Shown piece after piece: positions 44,786 to 53,100 of a stretch of 55,037 nucleotides of DNA. Below the pieces are notes generated by a model. The model saw only the letters and a list, made by a program, of their open reading frames with translations. It was not told the DNA's origin and did no database searches. Positions within the stretch are counted from its first letter, which is position 1. Every line of letters begins with the position of its first letter. Where the stretch lies: the NCBI GenBank assembly GCA_013152435.1, contig JAADGJ010000081.1, positions 1 through 55,037 on the forward strand, written 5' to 3'. Position numbers and translations under genes: made by a program. Source of the stretch: Chloroflexota bacterium. GTDB taxonomy: Bacteria > Chloroflexota > Anaerolineae > DUEN01.

Positions 44786-46393
44786 ACCCTCCCCGCCCGG
44801 CGAACCCCATCCGCCGCCACCCGGCGTCTCCACGATCAGCACATCCCCCGCGGCCACCTCCAGCGTGGCCTTCCCGGGCAATATCTCCTCCCGGTCCGCG
44901 CCGACCCGCCGCAGCCGATTGCGCCCACGCGCGCCCGGCCGGCCGCCATGCAACCCATAAGGCGCCAGCCGGCGGCGCTCGGTGAGCAGGCTGACCGTCG
45001 CCGGGGTCAGGAACTCGATCTCGCGCACCACGCCCTCGCCCCCGGGATGACGTCCGGGGCCGCCGGAGCCCTCTCGGAGCGCGTACCGTCGCACGCGCAG
45101 CGGCAACGTGAACTCGATCGCCTCCACCGGCGTGTTCAGCGTATTGGTCATGTGGCTGTGGCGTCCGGAGAGGCCTGGCCCCGACGGCCGCCCGCCGCCT
45201 CCCCCGCCCAGGGTCTCGTAGTAGGTGAACGGCCGCCCACGCTCCGGATCGAAGCCGCCCACTGCCAGGTTGTTCATCGTCCCCTGGCTGGCAGCCGGTA
45301 TGCGGCCGGGCAACGCCTGGGCCAGGGCCCCCAGCACCACATCGACGATCCGCTGGGACGTCTCCACGTTGCCCCCGGCCACCGCCGCGGGCGGCCTCGC
45401 GTTCACCAGGCTCCCCTCCGGAGCCAGCACGTGCACCGGCCGGCTGACGCCCGCGTTGGCAGGCACATCCCCCCCGATCAGACAGTGGACCACGTACAGC
45501 ACCGCGGACCGCGTCACCGCGAGTGGGCAATTGATCGGCCCCACGCGCTGTGCGGCCGTCCCCGTGAAGTCCAGGGTCATCTCCTCGCCCGAGACGGTGA
45601 TGGCGACGGAGATGGGCACCGGCTCATCCTCGCGGCCGTCGTCGTCCATGTAGTCCGTAAACCGGTACACGCCGTCCGGCACCTGCCCGATGCGCGCCCG
45701 CGTCAGCCGCTCGGCGTAATCCAGCAGCGCCTCCGCGTGCGCCTGCACCGCAGCCAGCCCATATCGGTCGATCAACTCCAAAACGCGCCGCTCGCCCACC
45801 CGATGAGCGGCGAGCTGCGCATCCAGATCGCCCCGCCGCTCCTCCGGCGTGCGTACATTTCGACAGATCAGCTCGATGAGATCGCGACGCAGCCGCCCGG
45901 CCTCGGCCAGGTAGATCGGCGGGATAATGAGCCCCTCCTGGTAGATCTCGCCGGCGGTCCCCATCGAGCCCGGAGCCATCCCGCCCACATCGGCGTGGTG
46001 CGCACGGCTGGCGACGAAGTACACGGGCTCCTCGCCGCCCTCGGCATGAAATACCGGTGAGACCAGCGTGATATCGGGCAGGTGGGTCCCCCCAAGGAAC
46101 GGATCGTTCAGGATGATCATATCACCCGGCCGCCAGCGCTCCACCGCCTCCAGCGCCGCCTGCACGGAGGCGGGCATGGAGCCCAGATGCACCGGGATGT
46201 GGGCAGCCTGCGCGATCATCTGGCCCCGATGGTCGAAGAGCGCGCAGGAGTAGTCCCGCCGCTCCTTGATGTTGGGCGAATAGGCCGTGCGCCCCAACGT
46301 GACGCCCATCTCCTCGGCCACGGCGGCGAAGAGGTGCCGGAAGATCTCCAGGCTGACGGGATCCGGACGCGGATCAGATCGATGTCTCGCCAT
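44783..46393 (-). CDS. hyuB: Hydantoinase B / oxoprolinase family subunit (HyuB-like)
   Basis: 536 residues. Opens with D-P-V-S-L-E-I-F-R-H-L-F-A-A-V-A-E-E-M, a start typical of HyuB. Conserved stretches follow, such as R-R-D-Y-S-C-A-L-F-D-H-R-G, H-I-P-V-H-L-G-S-M-P, D-M-I-I-L-N-D-P-F-L-G-G-T-H-L-P-D and a G-G-G-G-G-R-P-S-like glycine run. Forms with HyuA the ATP-dependent N-methylhydantoinase, acetone-carboxylase-like or 5-oxoprolinase complexes. The start overlaps hyuA by 20 nt. The true substrate (hydantoin, oxoproline or other) cannot be seen. Confidence 0.9.
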   Translation of the reverse strand: MARHRSDPRPDPVSLEIFRHLFAAVAEEMGVTLGRTAYSPNIKERRDYSCALFDHRGQMIAQAAHIPVHLGSMPASVQAALEAVERWRPGDMIILNDPFLGGTHLPDITLVSPVFHAEGGEEPVYFVASRAHHADVGGMAPGSMGTAGEIYQEGLIIPPIYLAEAGRLRRDLIELICRNVRTPEERRGDLDAQLAAHRVGERRVLELIDRYGLAAVQAHAEALLDYAERLTRARIGQVPDGVYRFTDYMDDDGREDEPVPISVAITVSGEEMTLDFTGTAAQRVGPINCPLAVTRSAVLYVVHCLIGGDVPANAGVSRPVHVLAPEGSLVNARPPAAVAGGNVETSQRIVDVVLGALAQALPGRIPAASQGTMNNLAVGGFDPERGRPFTYYETLGGGGGGRPSGPGLSGRHSHMTNTLNTPVEAIEFTLPLRVRRYALREGSGGPGRHPGGEGVVREIEFLTPATVSLLTERRRLAPYGLHGGRPGARGRNRLRRVGADREEILPGKATLEVAAGDVLIVETPGGGGWGSPGGEG

Positions 46394-48359
46394 GGGACTC
46401 GCTCAAGATCAGATTCCCCCAGTCGTCCACCCGGGCGGACCAGCCGGGCGGGATGGGCACCGTGCTGTCGAGCTGGACGACCAGTGCGGGACCCATCAGC
46501 CGGGCGCCTCGGGCCAGATCCTCCCGCCGGTAGAGGGGGGTATCGGCCCACCCCGCCTCCCAACGCACCGGGCGGACGGCGATCGCCTGCGGGGTGAGGG
46601 TCCCGCCCGACCAACGCAGATCGGGAGGAGAAGCGGGCAGGCGAAGGCGGACGCGCAACGTGATCGCCTCCACCGGCCGGTCCGGGTGCGCATGCTGGAA
46701 GCGCGCCTGATGGGCGGCATGGAACCGTTCCACTGCCGCCGTCCAGGGCTCCTCCCCCGGGACGTAAGGCACCGTCAGCTCATACGACTGCCCAACGTAA
46801 CGCAGATCCAGCGCCCGCTCGACCTGCACGCCCGCGGAGGTCAGGCCCTCCCCGCGCCATGCCCTCCAAACCTCATTCTCCAGCTCCTGATAAGCGGCCA
46901 GCAGCCGCTCATCGGTCACCCATCCCGGCTCCCACATCACCGTGCGAGAGTGATCCTTCACGACATCGGCCAGGAGCAATCCCAAAGCCGAGGTCAGCCC
47001 AGGATATCGGGGGATCAGCACGTACGGGATGCCCAACGCCGCGGCCAGAGCGGGCGCGTGCAGTGGCCCCGCGCCGCCGAAGGCCACCAGCGTGAACCGG
47101 CGGGGGTCGAACCCTCGCTCAACGGAGATCACGCGGATCGCCCGCTCCATGGTGGCATCCGCCACCCGCACGACGCCCAGGGCCGCCTGTTCAACGTCGA
47201 CGCCCATCTCCCGGGCGAGCTCCCCCATGGCGGATCGCGCCCGGTCCACATCCAGCCGCATGCGGCCGCCCAGGAAGTGATCCGGCTGCACCCGTCCCAA
47301 CAGCAGATTGGCGTCCGTCACGGTCGGGGCCTGTCCCCGGCCGTAGCACGCCGGCCCCGGGTCCGCCCCCGCCGACTCAGGGCCAACACGCAGCGCGCCT
47401 CCCACATCCACCCGGGCGATGGAGCCGCCCCCCGCGCCCACGGTGTGGATGTCGATCACGGGAACGCCCACCGGCCAGCCGGCGATGCGGTACTCGGTCG
47501 TGTACTGCAAATGCCCCGGGCATAGCGACACGTCCGCCGAGGTCCCCCCCATGTCCAACGTGATGATGTGATCGAACCCGGCCCGCTGGGCCAGGGCGAA
47601 GGCGCCCGCCACACCGCCCGCCGGGCCGGAGAGGATGGTGCGCACCGGCTGGCGGGCGGCCAGACCGGCGCTGATGCTCCCCCCGGAGGACTGCATGATG
47701 CGGAGATCGCCCGCCAGGGCGCCGGACAGCCGGTTCAGATAGCGGGCCATGAGCGGCATCACATAGGCGTTGAGCACGGTCGTGCTGGCCCGCTCGAACT
47801 CACGGAACTCCGGCAACACCTCGCTGGAGAGGGACAGCGGCCAGCGATCCCCCAGGCGTCGGGCGATCCGCCGCTCGTGTTCGGGGGCCAGGAAGGAGAA
47901 GAGCAGACATACGGCCACCGACTCCACGCCGGCGTCCGTCAGGCGCTGCGCGAGACGGTCGATCTCGTCCGGATCAAGGGGTTGCAAGATGCGGCCGCGG
48001 GCGTCTACCCGCTCATGGATCTCGAAGGACAACTCAGAGGGGACCAGGGGAGATGGGGGCAGTGCGTCCCAGTCGTACAGGGCGGGACGGTCCTGCCGAC
48101 CGATGGCCAGCAGGTCTCGGAATCCGGCCGTCACCAGCAACGCCGTCCGGGCCCCCTTCCCCTCCAGCACGGCGTTGGTGGCCACCGTGGAGCCGTGTAC
48201 CACCGGGATATCCGCGGGCAGTCCCATCTCGGAGAGGCCGTCCAGCAACGCCCTGGCGGGGTCGGATGGGGTGCTAGGGCGCTTATACACCCGCAAACGG
48301 CCGTCCCGCAGCGCCACGAAGTCGGTAAATGTGCCTCCGATATCCACACCCAAGGTCAT
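46374..48359 (-). CDS. hyuA: Hydantoinase A / oxoprolinase family subunit (HyuA-like)
   Basis: 661 residues. N-terminal actin-like ATPase segment G-V-D-I-G-G-T-F-T-D-F; H-G-S-T-V-A-T-N-A-V-L-E; and T-L-D-M-G-G-T-S-A-D-V in the second half, all standard for HyuA. Couples ATP hydrolysis to ring opening with HyuB. No Shine-Dalgarno sequence precedes the ATG at 48359; a -10 TATCAT ends 7 nt before it, suggesting a leaderless mRNA (promoter at 48366-48394). A longer frame to 48410 would contain the promoter. The gene pair makes a two-gene operon without a transporter. Confidence 0.92.
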   Translation of the reverse strand: MTLGVDIGGTFTDFVALRDGRLRVYKRPSTPSDPARALLDGLSEMGLPADIPVVHGSTVATNAVLEGKGARTALLVTAGFRDLLAIGRQDRPALYDWDALPPSPLVPSELSFEIHERVDARGRILQPLDPDEIDRLAQRLTDAGVESVAVCLLFSFLAPEHERRIARRLGDRWPLSLSSEVLPEFREFERASTTVLNAYVMPLMARYLNRLSGALAGDLRIMQSSGGSISAGLAARQPVRTILSGPAGGVAGAFALAQRAGFDHIITLDMGGTSADVSLCPGHLQYTTEYRIAGWPVGVPVIDIHTVGAGGGSIARVDVGGALRVGPESAGADPGPACYGRGQAPTVTDANLLLGRVQPDHFLGGRMRLDVDRARSAMGELAREMGVDVEQAALGVVRVADATMERAIRVISVERGFDPRRFTLVAFGGAGPLHAPALAAALGIPYVLIPRYPGLTSALGLLLADVVKDHSRTVMWEPGWVTDERLLAAYQELENEVWRAWRGEGLTSAGVQVERALDLRYVGQSYELTVPYVPGEEPWTAAVERFHAAHQARFQHAHPDRPVEAITLRVRLRLPASPPDLRWSGGTLTPQAIAVRPVRWEAGWADTPLYRREDLARGARLMGPALVVQLDSTVPIPPGWSARVDDWGNLILSESHGETSI

Positions 48360-48365
48360 GCGGCG

Positions 48366-48394
48366 ATGATACATGAAACGGAGGGGACACGCAA
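48366..48394 (-). promoter_or_regulatory. hyuA promoter, probably leaderless
   Basis: On the minus strand TTGCGT (48394-48389) and TATCAT (48371-48366), 17-nt spacing. The predicted start site coincides with the A of ATG 48359. Confidence 0.65.
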
Positions 48395-48409
48395 AGATGA
48401 GAGGACCCA

Positions 48410-48445
48410 CGAAAAGAAAAAGGCCACCTGCTCACAGGTGGCCTC
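48410..48445 (-). terminator. Intrinsic terminator after degV
   Basis: On the minus strand AGGCCACCTG (48444-48435) and CAGGTGGCCT (48430-48421) with a 4-nt loop form a perfect 10-bp stem followed by TTTTCTTTT. It isolates degV from the hyuA promoter immediately downstream. Confidence 0.9.
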
Positions 48446-48473
48446 TCGAATGGACCCCGAACCCGCGCCGGGA

Positions 48474-49319
48474 TCACTCCTCCTTTGGCAACAACACGAC
48501 GCCCAACGCGCCCGGCCCAGCATGGACGGCGAACGCAGGGCCCGCCTCCTCCACCAGGATATTCTCTCGCATGATATGAAACTCACGGGCCAGACGCCGG
48601 GCGGCCTCCTCCACGAGCTCAGGCAGCCGGGTATGCGCCACGGCGATCTGCTCGATTGATCCCCAGCCAGCGGCCTCCTTCTCAATGCGACGCAACGCCC
48701 CCTTGAGCGAGCGCGCTGCCCCCACCAGCTTCAGCTCCCCCTCGACGATGCCGATGACCGGCTTGATGCTCAGGGCGCGACACATGCGATCCAACGCCGG
48801 CATCAAACGATTCAGGCGCCCGCCGCGCCGCACGTATTCCAACGTGTTCAACACCAGGCGCACCCGCAGGCGGGAACGGACGTCCTCCACCAACTGGATG
48901 ATCTCGTCGGCCGTGCGTCCGGCCTGCGCGGCGATGGCCGCGGCCAGCACCTGAACGCCCATACCCAGGGAGATCGACCAGCTGTCGACCACGCGCACGC
49001 GGCCGGCGAACTCCTGCGCGGCCGCCCAGGCCGTGTTGAACGTGCTGCTATGCTTGCCGGTCAACGTGATGCACACCACATCGTGGCCGGCATCGACCAG
49101 CCGCTCGAACACCTGATGGAAAAGCCCGGGAGGCGGCCCGGACGTGGACGCCCGCTCATTGGGCAGGCGCTGCCAGAGGAGCTCCGGATCGAACTGCCCA
49201 TGATAGTATGTGTCGTCCCCGATCTGCACGATCAGGGGCACGATGGAAATATCATAACGTGCCAACAACTGCTCCGGCAGGTCACAGCCGGAGTCAGCGA
49301 CGATCTTCACCGACCCCAT
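48474..49319 (-). CDS. DegV family protein (fatty-acid-binding)
   Basis: 281 residues. DegV proteins bind a fatty acid; some (FakB) present it to the kinase FakA for phospholipid synthesis. It starts V-K-I-V-A-D-S-G-C-D-L-P. The family landmarks T-S-G-P-P-P, I-T-L-T-G-K-H-S-S-T-F-N-T-A and R-R-G-G-R-L are visible. ATG 49319 has GGGGAGG 5-6 nt upstream; upstream in-frame codons to 49364 are without homology. FakA is not adjacent. An extended -10 TG-G-TATAAT lies at 49404-49399. Confidence 0.93.
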   Translation of the reverse strand: MGSVKIVADSGCDLPEQLLARYDISIVPLIVQIGDDTYYHGQFDPELLWQRLPNERASTSGPPPGLFHQVFERLVDAGHDVVCITLTGKHSSTFNTAWAAAQEFAGRVRVVDSWSISLGMGVQVLAAAIAAQAGRTADEIIQLVEDVRSRLRVRLVLNTLEYVRRGGRLNRLMPALDRMCRALSIKPVIGIVEGELKLVGAARSLKGALRRIEKEAAGWGSIEQIAVAHTRLPELVEEAARRLAREFHIMRENILVEEAGPAFAVHAGPGALGVVLLPKEE

Positions 49320-49398
49320 CAACGGCCTCCCCAAGGAACGGACACTTGCCGGCCGAGCATCCAAACGGTTACACGGCTTAACCTATCCACCTGACACC

Positions 49399-49404
49399 AT
49401 TATA
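49399..49404 (-). promoter_or_regulatory. Extended -10 promoter of degV
   Basis: TATAAT (49404-49399) preceded by TGG on the minus strand; only a weak -35 (TTCTCC). The leader to ATG 49319 would be about 72 nt. Confidence 0.65.
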
Positions 49405-49447
49405 CCATCTCCCCACTCCGAGGAGAAGAGGGAAATGCCTCACAGGC

Positions 49448-49735
49448 AGGGTTTTTTCAAAGTCAGTGATGGAAATCGGGAAGGTAGGAACACCCCGCGT
49501 GTCGCCCGACGCAAGACATTCCCCTGATCATCGATCGAGGAAAAACGGCCCTCATCCCCCAACCCCCCTTCTCCCGGGCCCGGGAGAAGGGGGCTCAACG
49601 GTGGGTGGTGGGGCACATCTGGCCACGTCGTGTGCTGGGGGAAACCGAGAAGATGCGTATACAGACACGACACCTTGCCCCGTCCCTGCAGGCGCCATGT
49701 ATGCCAATATGGACGTTGGACTTTGAAAAGGCCCT
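49448..49735. mobile_element. 288-bp MITE with 17-bp terminal inverted repeats and 13-bp target duplication
   Basis: Left end AGGGTTTTTTCAAAGTC (49448-49464). The right end (49719-49735) is its reverse complement at 15 of 17 positions. The same 13 bp, ATGCCTCACAGGC, flank it on both sides (49435-49447 and 49736-49748), an intact target-site duplication. The element has no plausible coding frame and contains a perfect 30-bp palindrome at 49564-49593 (core CCCGGGCCCGGG). The target is itself symmetrical (GCC-N5-GGC). A transposase from elsewhere would have mobilised it; a 13-bp duplication fits some IS4-family elements (inference). Confidence 0.88.
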
Positions 49736-49836
49736 ATGCCTCACAGGCTCTTCACTATCGCGGTTCACGGGTCATTTAGCCCCAACGTACCACCGCTTTA
49801 CGCCACCCGCGGCCGATGAAAAAGGCTCAAGTAGGT

Positions 49837-49842
49837 TATAAT
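49837..49842 (+). promoter_or_regulatory. Candidate -10 of the small membrane-protein gene
   Basis: Perfect TATAAT about 115 nt before ATG 49957, with no convincing -35. Confidence 0.45.
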
Positions 49843-49956
49843 AATAGTAGGCGCAGTAGGTGGACGCCGTCCTCGCCCGTCCCCAATTCGCACACGCTTT
49901 TGAGGACGGGCTTTCCTGTCTCGCGGCGCCCACCCAGGAAACGGAGGAAACGATCC

Positions 49957-50199
49957 ATGAGTGCTCGCCTGTTCTACATGATCAGCGGCACGGTCCTCAT
50001 CATCATCCCAATATCTACACTTTCGCTGCTGGAGGCCACCGTGGGCAAAGCCCTGCTGATCGCGGTTGCGGCGGGGATCTTGCGCACACAGTCGATCCTG
50101 GACGTCCCACGATACGCGTTCGCCGGGAGCGTCGTCATCGAGTTGTTCGGGCTTTGCGTCGGCATACTGCTTTTGAGCCGCGCTATTCTGCATCGCTGA
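49957..50199 (+). CDS. Small two-helix membrane protein, function unknown
   Basis: 80 residues with two hydrophobic stretches, about 5-28 (V-L-I-I-I-P-I-S-T-L) and about 50-75 (A-G-S-V-V-I-E-L-F-G-L-C-V-G-I-L-L-L). GGAGG lies 8-9 nt before ATG 49957; the in-frame start at 49816 is not supported. I recognise no family. It converges on the lamin-tail gene and overlaps its last 17 nt. It lies 208 nt downstream of the MITE. Confidence 0.6.
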   Translation: MSARLFYMISGTVLIIIPISTLSLLEATVGKALLIAVAAGILRTQSILDVPRYAFAGSVVIELFGLCVGILLLSRAILHR

Positions 50200-53100
50200 C
50201 GGCCGCCCCGATATCCGGAAGGTACTCGGGCATCGGCGCCAGATCCCACTCGTAACGGGGCAACAGCCGATATCCCCCCGCATCCCCCTCCCGCACCACG
50301 TACTGACTGACGATCCCAATCGCCGACCACCATTGGCCTCGCTCCACCCACGGGCGTTTCCATCCCAGGCTCTCGCGCACGTAGATCCGCACCTGGCCTC
50401 GTCCGTCATCCAACCGCAGCTCGCGAGGGCCGAACCCGACCACCCGCCCGACCACCATCGCCAACATGCCCTCGTACGCCTCCCCCAACCTATCCCCGCG
50501 CAGCAACACAGGGGCCAAAGGCGGCCCGCCTCCTATCCGGCGAAGGCCACCCGGGGGACGGATCTTCAACTCCCGCTCGCCGTGGAAATCGGCCAGCCGC
50601 CCGCATGCCTCCACCCAATCCCCCTCCCGCAGATCAGGCCATTCGCCGCGGCCCATGTACACCTGAATGCCGCCGCTGGGATCCTGCACATAGATGCTCC
50701 GGCCGAACACGCGGGGCGGAGCGGTCACCTGCCCGCGCACACACGCCAAATCGCCATCCGCTCGCATGCGCGCCCGGGCGATGGAGACGACCTGCACCGG
50801 CCGCGGCGTGGGCGTCGGCGTGGGCGGGGACGGCGTCGGCGACGCCACGGTCGCGGCCGATCGGGTCCCCTCATCGTGATGCGGCACCGCGCGCGGCGGA
50901 TTCGGCCGGCCGGGGGACGGGAGCAACCCCTCCACCCACTCCCCACTGCCATCCGGCTGACGCCCGAAGGAGCGATCATACCCCGGGCTACGGTCCCACA
51001 CGTAGCGATCCACCTCCCGGCCATCTGGCAACAGCAGACGCGCCTGATCGCCGCCGTTATTCAGCGCCACACCGGAGTCCCGGCGGAACACCACCAGGTA
51101 CGCGCCCGGCTCCAGGATCGTCCCCTCCGGAAACGTGTAGGGTGCACTCCCCGTCTCCGGGATGTCATCCAACATCCAGCCGGCCAGATCGACTGACATC
51201 TCCCCCACGTTGACTATCTCCACCCACTCGTCCTCCGCCGTGACCTCCCCATCTCCATCCCAATCTCGCTCGCGCGGCGCGGGCAAGATCTCGTTCAGGA
51301 ACACGATCCTGGGGGCCGGCGTGGGCGAGGGCGTCGGCGTGGGCGGCTGGTTCGGCCCCCCGGGCGAGGGTGGGTACACATCGGTCCATTCGCCTGTGCC
51401 ATCCACCGCCCGGGCGAAGACAGCATCCGGCCGGACCTTGAAGTAAACGAAGCGATCACGCAGGGAGCCATCCGGCGCCAACAGCCGCACCTCGTCGGCA
51501 TCGTTGTTCAGCGCCACGCCCGTCTGCCGCCGGAAGAACAGGATGTACCCGCCCGGCGCCAGCCAGGTCTCCGACGGGATCACGTAGAGTGGGCTGCCCC
51601 GATCCGGCGCATCATCCAGCATCCAGCCGCCCAGATCGATGGGCACCGCTCCCATGTTGTATAGCTCGATCCACTCATCCTCGGCCGTGACTGCGCCATC
51701 CCCGTCCCAGTCCACCGAGCGCGGCGCCGCCAGGATCTCGTTGAGGCGGATCACATCCGGCATGGGCGTCGATGTCGCCGTCGGCGTAGGCGTCGGCGGA
51801 GGAGGACGGTTCGGCCCGCCGGGAGAGGGAGGATAATCCGTCACCCACGGCCCCACGCCGTCCACGCTGCGGCTGAAGGACCCATCAGGTGGTGGATCCT
51901 CGTAGGCGAACGCGTCCACCACCGTGCCATCAGGCGCCAGCAGCCGGACCTGATCGGCGTCATTGTTCAACGCCAGGCCGGTAACGTTCCGAAAGAAGAG
52001 GACATACCCACCCGCTAACAGCAGCGTCCCCGGCGGTATCACATAGGGATCGCTTCCCCCCTCCGCCGCGTCGTCCAGCGCCCAGCCGCCCAGGTCCACG
52101 GGCTGGGGGCCGGGATTGTACAGCTCGATCCACTCATCCTCGGCCGTGACCGCGCCATCCCCGTCCCAGTCCACGGCGGCCGGGCGCGGCAGCAGCTCGT
52201 TCAAGGCGACGGGCGGCCATCCTCCCGGCGGCGGCGTGGGAGGAGCGCCCGGCGATGGCGTCGGCGCGGGCGTCACCGTCGGCGTCGATGTCGGCTCCGA
52301 CAGCCCCGGGCCGCCCGGCGACGGGTGATCGCGCTCCACCCAATCCTCGGCGCGCCCCGTGTCCCGACCCACGGGCTCCCGCTCCAGCGAATGCCCGGCG
52401 GCCGGCGCCCGCGGGGCCGGGTCCAGCTCGCTCACGTCATCGCCGTAGGAGAGGGCATCCACGGGCATCCCGGCCGGATCGTACAGCACCAGGCGGTCGC
52501 CTCGATTCCCGAGCCCACTGCCGATCGCGCCGTCACCCACCGAGATCAGCGCGCCGGAGAAGTCGGGGAAGTTCTCCCGGAAGCGCTCCTCATCCGCGGC
52601 GAGGACGACGAACGATCGCGGGGGGAGCTCAATCGAGGGCAGCGGATCGGAGGATCGATTGTCGGCGATCGACCAGCCCGTCAGGGAGATCGTCCGGCCG
52701 CCCGGATTATAGATCTCCACCCACTCCCAGGGTGCATCGGCACCGGGCTGCGGCGGGTTGGGCTGAACCTCGTGGATCAGCAGCGTCCCCGGAGGCACGG
52801 GCGTCGGCGTGGGTTCTCGGGGGCGCCAGCCGAAATCGATCCCCACGCGCACCTCGCCCGCCGCCAGTCGCACGGTGCGCTCCTCGGGCGTCGTGCTCTC
52901 ATACCCCTCCAATGCGGCGACGGATACTCTATAGACGCCAGCTGGGAGCTCGTAGAAGCCGTACCACCCGCTGGGGAAGGTCCTGATGTCGGCTCCCGTG
53001 CTCAGGCGGACCTGGCCCCCCTCAATCCCCGGTTCGGCGCCCGGCTGGCGACGGCCGTCGCCGTTGCGGTCCAGGAAGACGTAACCCTGGATGCTGCCCA

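Noticed and set aside
49435-49748. tRNA or small RNA gene around the 49.5-kb palindrome
   Set aside because: No cloverleaf or TPsiC-like sequence was found; the inverted ends and target duplication explain the structure as a mobile element.
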